This document shows, piece after piece, positions 40,521-48,583 of a DNA stretch of 64,000 nucleotides. Position numbers and translations under genes: made by a program. The DNA is from Streptomyces sp. TRM68416 (GTDB lineage Bacteria > Actinomycetota > Actinomycetes > Streptomycetales > Streptomycetaceae), in assembly GCF_014596915.1 (NCBI RefSeq), contig NZ_JACVWU010000033.1:1-64000 (forward strand). Reading direction: 5' to 3'. The notes beneath the pieces are model-generated. The model saw only the letters and a program-made list of their open reading frames with translations, did no database searches and was not told where the DNA came from. Numbering within the stretch: position 1 is the first letter of the stretch; every line of letters starts with the position of its first letter.

Positions 40521-41329
40521 CGGTAACCCTCCGTGTGGTCGGGGTGGAAGCAGATCCGCCACTCCCGGGTCTCGCCCGGTCCTGCCATGACGTTGAGGTA
40601 GTACATGTCGTGCCCGGGCTGGGCGATCGACGGACCGTGCCAGCCGTCGGGGACGAGGACGGCGTCGCCGGAGCGGACCTCGGCGAGCACGTCGGCGCCG
40701 CCCTCCCGGGAGGGCGACACCCGCTGGTAGCCGAAGCCGTGCGGGCCGTCGATCTCGAAGTAGTAGATCTCCTCCAGCTCCGACTCCTCGCCGGGCCGGT
40801 GCTCGTCGTGCTTGTGCGGCGGGTACGAGGACCAGTTGCCGCCGGGCGTGACCACTTCCACGGCGATCAGCTTGGCGCAGTCGAAGGCGTCGGCGGAGGC
40901 GAAGTTGCGGACGTGGCGGGTGCGGTTGCCGCTGCCGCGCTGCTCGACGGGGACCTCCGGCGCGGGGCCGTAGCGGGCGGGGAGTCGTCGCTCGCACCTT
41001 GCTCCTGCCAAAGCAAAGCGGCCACCCGCGCCGGAGGCGATCTGTGCCCGGGCGTCCCGGGGGACGTACGCGAAGTCGGAGACTCCCGCGAACACGTTCT
41101 CCCGGCCCAGGAGTTGGAACTCGTCAGCATCTACTTGCACCGTACAACCGCCGTTGAGGGGCAGCACGATCCATTCGCTGTCCCCCGCGGTGAGGGTATG
41201 ACTGCCGCCCGCCTCCAGTTCGACGATCCGCAGACTGCTGTGGGTCCAGCCGGCCCGCTCGGGGCCGATGTCGAGGACGTGGTGGGCGTCGGCGGTGGTG
41301 CCCTTCGGGATGTACAACTCGTGGCTCAT
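40517..41329 (-). CDS. iolB: 5-deoxy-glucuronate isomerase
   Basis: 270 residues, a cupin-fold KduI/IolB enzyme that converts 5-deoxy-glucuronate to 2-deoxy-5-keto-gluconate. Metal ligands are in YPPHKHDEHRPGEESELEEI (two His plus Glu) with the later DGWHGPSIAQPGHDMYYLNV. RHVRNFASADAFDCAKLIAV is also typical. ATG at 41329; 7 bp after the aldolase gene stop and overlapping iolD. Confidence 0.95.
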   Translation of the reverse strand: MSHELYIPKGTTADAHHVLDIGPERAGWTHSSLRIVELEAGGSHTLTAGDSEWIVLPLNGGCTVQVDADEFQLLGRENVFAGVSDFAYVPRDARAQIASGAGGRFALAGARCERRLPARYGPAPEVPVEQRGSGNRTRHVRNFASADAFDCAKLIAVEVVTPGGNWSSYPPHKHDEHRPGEESELEEIYYFEIDGPHGFGYQRVSPSREGGADVLAEVRSGDAVLVPDGWHGPSIAQPGHDMYYLNVMAGPGETREWRICFHPDHTEGYR

Positions 41330-41336
41330 GCGGTCC

Positions 41337-42218
41337 TCACAGCAGTCCTACGGCGGTGTCCACGGCCGCGGCCACATCGCCGTCCGCCGGGTACAGCAGC
41401 GAACGGCCCACGACCAGGCCCCGCACGGTGGGAAGTTGGAGGGCGCCGCGCCACTTCTCGTAGGCGCCCTCCTGGTCCTCGCCCACCTCGCCGCCGAGCA
41501 GGACCGCGGGCAGCGTGGAGGTCTCCATCACCTGGGCCATGTCGTCCGGGTTCTCGGTGACCGGGACCTTGAGCCAGGTGTAGGCCGAACTTCCGCCCAG
41601 GCCGGAGGCGATGGCGATGGACCGGGTGACGGCCTCGGCGGAGAGGTCGTTGCCGAGTCTGCCCTCCGGAGTGCGGCGGCTGATGAACGGCTCGACGAAC
41701 ACCGGGAGTCTGCGGGCCGCCATGTCGTCGATGGCACGGGCAGTGGACTCCAGGGTGTTCAGGGAGCCCGGGTCGTCGTAGTCGATACGGAGGAGCAGCT
41801 TGCCCGCGTCGAAGCCGAGGCGCTCGATGTCCTCGGGGCGGTGGCCGGTGAAGCGGTCGTCGAGTTCGAAGCGGGCGCCTTGCAGGCCGCCGCGGTTCAT
41901 GGAGCCCATGACGACCTTGTCGTCGAGGACGCCGAGCAGGAGGAGGTCGTCGAGGATGTCGGCGGTGGCGAGGACGCCGTCGACGCCGGGGCGGGAGAGG
42001 GCCAGGCAGAGACGTTCCAGGAGGTCGGCGCGGTTGGCCATGGCGAGCTTGCGGTCGCCGACGCCGAGGGCTCCGCGGGCAGGGTGGTCGGCGGCGACGA
42101 TCATGAGGCGGTCGTTGTCGGCGAGCAGGGGCCTGCGGCGGCGGCGGGCTGCGGCTTCGGCGATCGCCTCGGGGTGGCGGGTGCGGGTGCGGGTCAGCTC
42201 CGCGGGGTTGATGGTCAC
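41337..42218 (-). CDS. Cgl0159-type TIM-barrel aldolase of the iol operon
   Basis: 293 residues. LMIVAADHPARGALGVG, GVDGVLATADILDDLLLLG, LLLRIDYDDPGSLNTLESTA with the candidate active-site region, and PVFVEPFISRR mark the DeoC/LacD-like (beta/alpha)8 family found in actinobacterial inositol operons. The probable reaction is cleavage of 2-deoxy-5-keto-gluconate-6-phosphate, the IolJ step, but this is inferred from position. GTG start at 42218, overlapping the iolC stop by 4 bp. Confidence 0.85.
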   Translation of the reverse strand: MTINPAELTRTRTRHPEAIAEAAARRRRRPLLADNDRLMIVAADHPARGALGVGDRKLAMANRADLLERLCLALSRPGVDGVLATADILDDLLLLGVLDDKVVMGSMNRGGLQGARFELDDRFTGHRPEDIERLGFDAGKLLLRIDYDDPGSLNTLESTARAIDDMAARRLPVFVEPFISRRTPEGRLGNDLSAEAVTRSIAIASGLGGSSAYTWLKVPVTENPDDMAQVMETSTLPAVLLGGEVGEDQEGAYEKWRGALQLPTVRGLVVGRSLLYPADGDVAAAVDTAVGLL

Positions 42219-43324
42219 TTCGTCGCCTCGGCTTCGCCTTCGGCGTGTGTGTTCCCACCCGCACCACCCGTGCTGCTTTCGTCGTCGGGTGCGGGTGGCC
42301 CCTGTGGGGCGGGAGCGCCGTCGGCGGGTGCGGGTGCGGGTGGGGTTTGGGGGGCGGGGGCGCCGTTGGTGGGTGCGGGTACTGATCCTGTTGTCAGGGC
42401 TGTCTTGATTTCGTCGCTTGTCGGCATCGCCGAGCTGCACTCCAGGCGGGAGGCGACGATGGCGCCTGCCGCATTGGCGTGGCGCATGATCGTCTCCAGG
42501 TCCCAGTCGTTGAGGAGGCCGTGGCACAGGGAGCCGCCGAAGGCGTCGCCGGCGCCGAGGCCGTTGAGGACGTGCACGGGAAGGGGCGGGACCTCGGCCT
42601 GCTCGCCCTTGCGGTTGACGGCCAGGACGCCCTTCGGGCCCTGCTTGACGACCGCGAGTTCGACTCCCGCGTCCAGCAGCGCCCGCGCCGCCGCGTGCGG
42701 TTCGCGCAGGCCGGTGGCGACCTCCACCTCGTCGAGGTTGCCGACGGCGACGGTGGTGTGGCGCAGGGCCTCGGCGTAGAAGGGGCGGGCGGCCTCGGGG
42801 TCGGCCCAGAACATCGGGCGCCAGTCGAGGTCGAAGACCGTGGTGCCGGACTTGGCCCGGTGGGCGAGGGCGGCGAGGGTCGCGGTACGGCTGGGCTCCT
42901 CGCTCAGGCCCGTGCCGGTCACCCAGAAGACGCGGGCGTCACGGACGGCGTCGAGGTCGAGCTCGTGGGCGTCGATCTCCAGGTCGGGGGCCTTGGGCCG
43001 ACGGTAGAAGTACAGCGGGAAGTCGTCCGGCGGGAAGATCTCGCAGAAGGTGACCGGGGTGGGCAGTCCCCGCACCGGGGTGACCCAGCGGTCGTCGACG
43101 CCGAAGTCCCCGAGGGCCTGGCGCAGATAGGTGCCGAAGGGGTCGTCGCCGGTACGGCTGATGAGGGCCGTACGCCGGCCCAGCCGCGCCGCGGCTACCG
43201 CGACGTTCGCCGCCGAGCCGCCCAGGAACTTGCCGAAGGATGTGACCTGCGGCAACGGGACGCCCGTCTGCAGCGGATAGAGGTCCACTCCGATCCGCCC
43301 CATGGTGATCAGGTCGTACGCCAT
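42215..43324 (-). CDS. iolC: 5-dehydro-2-deoxygluconokinase, with Pro/Ala-rich tail
   Basis: 369 residues. PfkB kinase that phosphorylates 2-deoxy-5-keto-gluconate. The substrate end is MGRIGVDLYPLQTGVPLPQV then FLGGSAANVAVAAARLG; the phosphate site is NGLGAGDAFGGSLCHG with catalytic Asp. The kinase proper ends near residue 315. A 54-residue tail follows in which GAPAPQxPPAP occurs twice, ending in HAEGEAEATK; it is absent from typical IolC. ATG at 43324, promoter-proximal gene of the operon. Confidence 0.92.
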   Translation of the reverse strand: MAYDLITMGRIGVDLYPLQTGVPLPQVTSFGKFLGGSAANVAVAAARLGRRTALISRTGDDPFGTYLRQALGDFGVDDRWVTPVRGLPTPVTFCEIFPPDDFPLYFYRRPKAPDLEIDAHELDLDAVRDARVFWVTGTGLSEEPSRTATLAALAHRAKSGTTVFDLDWRPMFWADPEAARPFYAEALRHTTVAVGNLDEVEVATGLREPHAAARALLDAGVELAVVKQGPKGVLAVNRKGEQAEVPPLPVHVLNGLGAGDAFGGSLCHGLLNDWDLETIMRHANAAGAIVASRLECSSAMPTSDEIKTALTTGSVPAPTNGAPAPQTPPAPAPADGAPAPQGPPAPDDESSTGGAGGNTHAEGEAEATK

Positions 43325-43353
43325 CGCGTTCCCTTCGTATCGGCTCTCCCGGA

Positions 43354-43417
43354 TTTCTAGCCCCGAGCGTGGAGCCCTGTCAATGTTTTGTCCAGACATT
43401 CGGACGAGACCTTGACA
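43354..43417. promoter_or_regulatory. divergent iol promoters with palindromic operator
   Basis: On the minus strand TTGACA (43383-43378) and TAGAAA (43359-43354) with an 18-bp spacer make a good promoter for iolC. On the plus strand TTGACA lies at 43412-43417, ahead of the TIM-barrel gene. Between and overlapping them, AATGT at 43382-43386 and ACATT at 43396-43400 form a perfect inverted repeat. A repressor bound there would block both promoters. The regulator itself is not in the window. Confidence 0.6.
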
Positions 43418-43447
43418 GGGGTGCGGCACGCGCCGAAGCTGGCCGCC

Positions 43448-44374
43448 ATGACGCCGTTGTCACCTCAGTCATCCCAGTCCTCACTGTCACGCATCCGGAT
43501 CGGATCGGCCCCCGACTCCTGGGGCGTGTGGTTCCCCGACGATCCCCAGCAGGTGCCCTGGCAGCGCTTCCTCGACGAGGTCGCCGAGTCCGGCTACGAG
43601 TGGATCGAGCTGGGGCCGTACGGGTACCTCCCGACCGATCCGGCCGTGCTCGCCGAGGAGACGGCCCGACGTGGCCTGAAAGTGTCGGCCGGCACGGTCT
43701 TCACCGGGCTGCACCACGGCACGGACGTGTGGGACAAGACCTGGGCCCACGTCGCGGACAACGCGGTGCTCGCGCAGGCCATGGGCGCCTCCCACCTCGT
43801 CGTCATCCCCTCCTTCTGGCGGGACGACAAGACCGGGGAGGTGCTGGAGCCCTCCTCACTGACGCCGGAACAGTGGCGCAACCTCACCTCGCTGACCGAG
43901 CGGCTCGGGCAGCGGGTGCGGGATGAGTACGGCCTGCGGATCGTCGTCCACCCGCACGCCGACACGCACATCGACAGCGAGGAGAACGTGGTGCGGTTCC
44001 TGGACGGGACCGACTCCTCGCTCGTCTCGCTGTGCCTGGACACCGGGCACTACGCCTACTGCGGCGGCGACAGCGTCAAGCTCATCGAGACGTACGGGGA
44101 GCGGATCGGCTACCTGCACCTGAAGCAGGTGGACCCGGAGATCCTGGCGGACGTGCGGGCGAAGGGGACGCCGTTCGGGCCGGCGGTGGCACAGGGCGTG
44201 ATGTGCGAGCCGCCGGGTGGCGTGCCCGCGCTGGGGCCCGTCCTGGAGGCCGCGCAGAAGCTGGACGTCGACCTGTTCGCGATCGTCGAGCAGGACATGT
44301 ACCCGTGCGATCCGGACAAGCCGCTGCCCATCGCCCAGCGGACTCGGGCGTTTCTTAGGTCCTGCGGAGCGTAA
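43448..44374 (+). CDS. TIM-barrel sugar isomerase/dehydratase, IolE-like
   Basis: 308 residues. AP_endonuc_2-type barrel: IRIGSAPDSWGVWFPDDPQQ, ESGYEWIELGPYGYLP with the first metal Glu region, IVVHPHADTHIDSEENV, LCLDTGHYAYCGGD, IGYLHLKQVDPEI and AIVEQDMYP. The opening and metal set resemble actinobacterial inosose dehydratases (IolE) and the related IolH/IolI isomerases. It is transcribed away from iolC over a shared operator, so it belongs to inositol catabolism. Which of the three roles it has is not settled. Its TAA lies inside the loop of its terminator. Confidence 0.85.
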   Translation: MTPLSPQSSQSSLSRIRIGSAPDSWGVWFPDDPQQVPWQRFLDEVAESGYEWIELGPYGYLPTDPAVLAEETARRGLKVSAGTVFTGLHHGTDVWDKTWAHVADNAVLAQAMGASHLVVIPSFWRDDKTGEVLEPSSLTPEQWRNLTSLTERLGQRVRDEYGLRIVVHPHADTHIDSEENVVRFLDGTDSSLVSLCLDTGHYAYCGGDSVKLIETYGERIGYLHLKQVDPEILADVRAKGTPFGPAVAQGVMCEPPGGVPALGPVLEAAQKLDVDLFAIVEQDMYPCDPDKPLPIAQRTRAFLRSCGA

Positions 44375-44386
44375 GCGCTCCGCAGG
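44361..44386 (+). terminator. terminator overlapping the IolE-like stop codon
   Basis: CCTGCGGAGCG at 44361-44371 pairs perfectly with CGCTCCGCAGG at 44376-44386. The loop TAAG contains the gene's TAA stop, so a ribosome finishing the gene would cover the hairpin. Confidence 0.7.
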
Positions 44387-44401
44387 GGGCGCGATATTCG
44401 T

Positions 44402-44482
44402 CTGCGGCACCGTTGGGGCTGGTCGCGCCCCGCGGCGGAGCCGCATATCCGACACAGCCCCGCGCCCCTTCGGGGCGCTGTC
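44402..44482 (-). repeat. dispersed intergenic repeat, copy D (expanded)
   Basis: Carries GGGCTGGTCGCGC and CGCGCCCCTTCGGGGCGC as in copy C, but separated by an extra segment with GCGGCGGAGCCGC. It looks like a longer or composite member of the family. Confidence 0.6.
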
Positions 44483-44524
44483 AATGCGCCGCGCCTTCAC
44501 TCCCGCGTACGCCTTTGCCTCACC

Positions 44525-44552
44525 TGTGTCACAAACGCCCCCCTTGTGTCAC
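44525..44552. promoter_or_regulatory. paired TGTGTCAC direct repeats
   Basis: TGTGTCAC occurs at 44525-44532 and 44545-44552, exactly 20 bp apart (two helical turns), with GTCACAC again near 44578. They lie about 170 bp ahead of the small HTH gene and could be regulator sites. Confidence 0.35.
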
Positions 44553-44722
44553 GCATGTCGCGTGTACGCGGGTCCTGCGTCACACCCGGTGCACAGGCCC
44601 TGCCCGGGCGTCGGGCGCCGTCGTTCACGGGGCACAGGCTTTGTGATCGCCAGCGCAGCGCCCGGTACCCCCGACGGCCACCCCCCGGCCGCCGCCGCGG
44701 CGCGCGCAGGGAGGTGCCACTC

Positions 44723-44923
44723 ATGACCGACCGACGGCTCTGGTCCTACAAGGAGATCGCGGCGCACATCAGGGTGCAGCCCGACACCGTGCGGTCCTAC
44801 CGCAAACACGGGCTGCTGCCACCGCCCGACCACGTGGAGGGCGGTAAACCCTTCTGGTACGCCGACACCGTGCGGTCCTGGGTGGCGTCCCGGCCGGGCA
44901 ACCGGGGGCGCAGGGCGGACTGA
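44723..44923 (+). CDS. small helix-turn-helix DNA-binding protein
   Basis: 66 residues: almost only a MerR/excisionase-like winged helix, LWSYKEIAAHIRVQPDTVRS followed by YRKHGLLPPPDHVEGG and a wing FWYADTVRSWVASRPG. A basic tail follows. No effector domain. GGAGGT lies ahead of the ATG. Such single-domain proteins are frequent in Streptomyces; roles are mostly unknown. It stands alone, convergent with the alcohol dehydrogenase gene and separated from it by a hairpin. Confidence 0.82.
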   Translation: MTDRRLWSYKEIAAHIRVQPDTVRSYRKHGLLPPPDHVEGGKPFWYADTVRSWVASRPGNRGRRAD

Positions 44924-44941
44924 CCGCCGGGCGGCGCGGCG

Positions 44942-44969
44942 CCTGTGCCCCCGTCCCCCGGGGCACAGG
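44942..44969. terminator. hairpin between HTH gene and alcohol dehydrogenase gene
   Basis: CCTGTGCCCC at 44942-44951 pairs perfectly with GGGGCACAGG at 44960-44969. It sits between the two convergent stops. Confidence 0.65.
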
Positions 44970-46013
44970 TCAGCCCCACGGCTCGATGACCGTCACCCCC
45001 GAGCCGGGCGCCGTGCCCATCGCCGCCAGGGCGGCCGGGGTCGCGTCCAGGGTGATCGTGGAGGTGACCAGGAGGTCGGGGCGCAGCACGCCGGAGCGGA
45101 CGAGTTCCATCATCGGCGGGTAGGTGTGCGCGGCCATGCCGTGGCTGCCGAGGAGTTCGAGTTCCAGGGCGACGGCGCGGGCCATGGGGACCGGGGTGGT
45201 GCCGTCCGGCGAGGGCAGCAGGCCGACCTGGACGTGTCGGCCGCGGCGGCGCAGGCCGTTCACCGAGGCGGCGCAGGTGGCGGGCGAGCCGAGGGCGTCG
45301 AGGGAGAGATGGGCGCCGCCGCCGGTCAGCTCCTGGACCGCCTCGGCCGTGTCCGGCGCATCCGACGCGTCCACGCACTCCGCGGCTCCGAACTTCCGCG
45401 CCAGGTCGAGGGCGCGCTGCGATACGTCGACGGCGACCACCCGGGCTCCCGAGGCCGCCGCGATCATCACCGCCGACAGGCCCACCCCGCCGCAGCCGTG
45501 CACCGCGACCCACTCCCCCGCCGCGACCCGGCCCTGCTGCACCACCGCGCGGAACGCCGTGGCGAACCGGCAGCCGAGGGAGGCCGCGGTGGCGAAGGAC
45601 AGGTCGTCGGGGACGGCGACCAGGTTCACATCGGCGTGGTCCAGCGCCACGTACTGGGCGAAGGAGCCCCAGTGGGTGAAGCCGGGCTGGGTCTGGCGCT
45701 CGCAGACCTGGTGGTCGCCCGCGGCACAGGACGCGCAGCTTCCGCAGGCGCAGACGAAGGGGACGGTGACCCGGTCGCCGGGGCGCCAGTGGGTCACACG
45801 GGCGCCGACCTCCTCCACCACCCCGGCGAGTTCGTGGCCGGGGACGTGCGGGAGCGTGATGTCGGGGTCGTGGCCCTGCCAGCCGTGCCAGTCGCTGCGG
45901 CACAGGCCGGTGGCCATGACGCGTACGACCACTCCGTGGTCGGCGGGCCGGGGGTCGGGCAGGTCACGTATCGCGGCCGGCTCGCCGTACCGGTCGAAGA
46001 CCACAGCTCTCAT
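44970..46013 (-). CDS. zinc-dependent alcohol dehydrogenase (MDR family)
   Basis: 347 residues. Catalytic zinc ligands: Cys in ATGLCRSDWHGW, His-Glu in PGHELAGVVEEVG. Structural zinc cysteines: CACGSCASCAAGDHQVC. NAD site: VHGCGGVGLSAVMIAAASGA. It oxidises alcohols or reduces aldehydes in the cytosol. ATG at 46013. It is followed upstream on the same strand by the antiporter gene 32 bp away, so the two may be co-transcribed. Substrate unknown. Confidence 0.92.
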   Translation of the reverse strand: MRAVVFDRYGEPAAIRDLPDPRPADHGVVVRVMATGLCRSDWHGWQGHDPDITLPHVPGHELAGVVEEVGARVTHWRPGDRVTVPFVCACGSCASCAAGDHQVCERQTQPGFTHWGSFAQYVALDHADVNLVAVPDDLSFATAASLGCRFATAFRAVVQQGRVAAGEWVAVHGCGGVGLSAVMIAAASGARVVAVDVSQRALDLARKFGAAECVDASDAPDTAEAVQELTGGGAHLSLDALGSPATCAASVNGLRRRGRHVQVGLLPSPDGTTPVPMARAVALELELLGSHGMAAHTYPPMMELVRSGVLRPDLLVTSTITLDATPAALAAMGTAPGSGVTVIEPWG

Positions 46014-46045
46014 GTGCGCTCCTGTCGTCGTTGTCCGTGGGTACA

Positions 46046-47245
46046 TCACCATGACTCCGGCTCTTTGGCCACGTCCCGCCGCGCCGCCCTCGCCCCCCTC
46101 AGCCGCAGCCCCGCCGACGGGAACAGCAGCACCGACAGCATCGCCGCGCCGACCAGCGCCGCCGCCTCGTCGGTGTGCAGGCTGCCCTCGTCGACGCCGA
46201 TCGTCGTGATCGCCACGACCAGGGGAAGGGCGGTGGAGGCGAACAGGGCGAGGGCGCGCCGGTCGCGGGTGCCCAGGTCGGGCGGGGCCAGGGCGTACAC
46301 CGGGAAGCCTCGCACGAGGAGGAACAGCAGGAGGAAGCCGGGCAGGAGCAGCAGGGCGCGGCCGCCGGACAGGAGCGCGTCGAGGTCGAACTCGATGCCG
46401 GTGACGACGTAGAAGACCGGCACGAGGAAGCCGAAGCCCATCGCCTCCACGCGTTCCACCACCGATCCCGCGCTCTCGGGGGCCGCGCCGTGCAGGACCA
46501 GGCGGGCGAGCATGCCCGCGGCGAAGGCGCCGAGGAGGGTGTCGAGGCCGAGGGCCTGGGAGAGGCCGAGCATGACGGCGAGGAGCAGCACCACCAGACG
46601 TACGGCGAACTGGCCACTGCTGTGCAGGGTCGCGGCGATCACCTTGGCGAACCACGGCGGGCGCGGCCGCATCGCCCACCACACCGCGCCCGCCGTCAGC
46701 AGGGCGAACGCGGCCAGCAGTGCCGTCGACTCGCCCCACGAACGGCCGCTCAGCAGCAGCGCGATGGCGATGATCGGCCCGAACTCCCCCACCGCGCCGA
46801 CCGCCGACATCACCGAGCCGAAGCGGGAGCGCAGATCCCCGGCATCCCGCAGCATCGGCAGGACGACGCCGAGGGCGGTGCTGGTCAGCGCCGTACCGAT
46901 GAAGACGCCGCGGTCGAAGCCCGAGAGGAGGGTGGCCAACCCCAGGCCCGCCGCGAGGGAGACCAGCCAGGCCGCCGCCGAGCGCTTCAGGGTGGCCCCG
47001 CGGATCTTGTCGAACTCGATCTCGTAGCCGGCCAGGAAGATCAGCATCGCCAGGCCGAGGTCGGCGAGCGCGTCGATGACCGCTCCGTCGCCCGCCCAGC
47101 CCAGCACGTCCGGGCCGACCAGGATGCCCAGGCCGATCTCGAAGATGACGAGCGGAACCGGCAGCCGACGGCTGATCCCGTGGGCGAGCAGCGGCGCGAG
47201 CACCGCGATGGTCATGATCAGGATGAGCGTCCCGGCCTGCGACAT
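46046..47245 (-). CDS. CPA2-type cation:proton antiporter
   Basis: 399 residues with about twelve membrane helices, KefB/NhaS type. Characteristic: GLGILVGPDVLGWAGD, LAMLIFLAGYEIEFDKIR in an early helix, ATLLSGFDRGVFIGTALTST, and GAFAAGMLARLVLHG. It exchanges Na+ or K+ for H+. No RCK/TrkA nucleotide domain follows the membrane part. ATG at 47245, divergent from the PrsW-like gene over 54 bp. Confidence 0.9.
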   Translation of the reverse strand: MSQAGTLILIMTIAVLAPLLAHGISRRLPVPLVIFEIGLGILVGPDVLGWAGDGAVIDALADLGLAMLIFLAGYEIEFDKIRGATLKRSAAAWLVSLAAGLGLATLLSGFDRGVFIGTALTSTALGVVLPMLRDAGDLRSRFGSVMSAVGAVGEFGPIIAIALLLSGRSWGESTALLAAFALLTAGAVWWAMRPRPPWFAKVIAATLHSSGQFAVRLVVLLLAVMLGLSQALGLDTLLGAFAAGMLARLVLHGAAPESAGSVVERVEAMGFGFLVPVFYVVTGIEFDLDALLSGGRALLLLPGFLLLFLLVRGFPVYALAPPDLGTRDRRALALFASTALPLVVAITTIGVDEGSLHTDEAAALVGAAMLSVLLFPSAGLRLRGARAARRDVAKEPESW

Positions 47246-47299
47246 AGGGGGTGCTTACCATACAGTTCGGTCAAAACCGTCCAACACGAGGGATTTGCC

Positions 47300-48277
47300 G
47301 TGGCCGACTCCCCGTCCTCCCCGCCCTCCTCGTCCTCCCCACCCTCCCCGCCCTCCCCGTCTGCTCCTCCGCCTGCTGGTGCGCGACAGCAGGCGCCGTC
47401 GGCGTACCGGAGCGGGCTGTGGCGGCGGTGCCTGTGGGGCGGGCTGGCCCTGTGGACGCTGACCGCGCTCGTCACGTACGCCACGAAGAACACCACCCTG
47501 CTGCCCACCCTGATCCTGCTCGGCAGCTTCCTGGTGCCCGTCACCTTCGTGCTCTGGGCGTACGAACGGCACGGCCGCGACCTGGGGGTGGGCGTGATCC
47601 TCGGCTGCTTCCTGACCGGCGGCACGCTGGGCGTGCTCGGCGCGTCGGTCATGGAGTACTACCTGCTGCACCCGTCGCTGTGGATGTTCGTCGGCGTCGG
47701 GCTCATCGAGGAGGCGGTGAAGCTGGGCGCGCTGATGTTCGTGCTGCGGCGACAGCCCCGGATCCGCGGGATGAGGGCGGGGCTGGTGCTCGGGGCGACC
47801 GTCGGGTTCGGGTTCGCCGCCCTGGAGAGCGCCGGGTACGCGTTCAACGCGGCCGTCTCCACCGAGGGCATCGACCTGCGGGCCCTGCTGGAGACGGAGA
47901 TCCTGCGCGGGGTGCTGGCACCCTTCGGACACGGGCTGTGGACGGCGATCGCCGGCGGCGTGCTGCTCGCCGACCGGCGCGCGGACGGACGCTTCCGGCT
48001 CGCCGGTCCGGTGGTCGCGACCTACTTCGGCGTCTCCCTGCTGCACGCCCTGTGGGACTCCACGCACGGCATCGCGGTCTGGCTGGTGGCGCAGCTGACC
48101 GCCACGGGCCTGGACCGGGAGCTGTTCGCCCAGGGGTATCTTCCGCACCCGACCGATGAGCAGCAGCACCTGTTCACCCTGTTCTCGGTCGGGGGCCTGG
48201 TCCTGGTCGCGCTCCTCGGGCTGGCCTGGGCGCGTTCGCTGGCCCGTAGCGACCCTTCTTGGAGAAATACCCCGTAG
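47300..48277 (+). CDS. PrsW-family intramembrane metalloprotease-like protein
   Basis: 325 residues with about eight membrane helices after a low-complexity N-terminus of Ser and Pro. PrsW signature: GLIEEAVKLGALMFVLRR with the paired Glu, GFGFAALESAGYAF, APFGHGLWTAIAGGVLL, and SLLHALWDSTHG. In Bacillus PrsW cleaves an anti-sigma factor; the Streptomyces substrate is not known. GTG at 47300 behind ACGAGGGA. The last codons overlap the CsoR-type operator of the copper operon. Confidence 0.85.
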   Translation: MADSPSSPPSSSSPPSPPSPSAPPPAGARQQAPSAYRSGLWRRCLWGGLALWTLTALVTYATKNTTLLPTLILLGSFLVPVTFVLWAYERHGRDLGVGVILGCFLTGGTLGVLGASVMEYYLLHPSLWMFVGVGLIEEAVKLGALMFVLRRQPRIRGMRAGLVLGATVGFGFAALESAGYAFNAAVSTEGIDLRALLETEILRGVLAPFGHGLWTAIAGGVLLADRRADGRFRLAGPVVATYFGVSLLHALWDSTHGIAVWLVAQLTATGLDRELFAQGYLPHPTDEQQHLFTLFSVGGLVLVALLGLAWARSLARSDPSWRNTP

Positions 48278-48283
48278 GGGTAT
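48267..48283 (+). promoter_or_regulatory. CsoR-type copper operator of copZ-copA
   Basis: ATACCCCGTAGGGGTAT is a perfect palindrome (ATACCCC/GGGGTAT) matching the known CsoR operator form of Streptomyces and Mycobacterium. It overlaps the stop of the PrsW-like gene and lies 69 bp ahead of copZ. Cu(I) should release the repressor and switch on both genes. Confidence 0.85.
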
Positions 48284-48351
48284 AGCGTGGTAGGTGCGGG
48301 GTTCCCTCCCGGACCCCGTCGGCCCCACACGCCCCGACGAGGAGTAACGAC

Positions 48352-48567
48352 ATGAGCGTCAGCGCCACCTACAAGGTCAGCGGAATGAGCTGCGGACACT
48401 GCGAAGGTGCCGTCTCCGGCGAGATCTCCGGGATCCCGGGCGTCAGCTCGGTGAAGGCCGTCGCCTCCACGGGCGAGGTCACGGTCGTCTCCGACGCGGC
48501 GCTGAGCGAGGAGGACGTGCGGGCAGCCGTGGACGAGGCCGGCTTCGAGCTGGTCGGCGTCGCCTGA
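48352..48567 (+). CDS. copZ: copper chaperone, HMA domain
   Basis: 71 residues, a single ferredoxin-like HMA domain with the Cu(I) site MSCGHC (Cys14, Cys17). It carries Cu(I) in the cytosol to CopA. GAGGAGT precedes the ATG. It is 16 bp ahead of copA and behind the CsoR-type palindrome. Confidence 0.94.
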   Translation: MSVSATYKVSGMSCGHCEGAVSGEISGIPGVSSVKAVASTGEVTVVSDAALSEEDVRAAVDEAGFELVGVA

Positions 48568-48583
48568 CCCCGGAGCCCCGACC

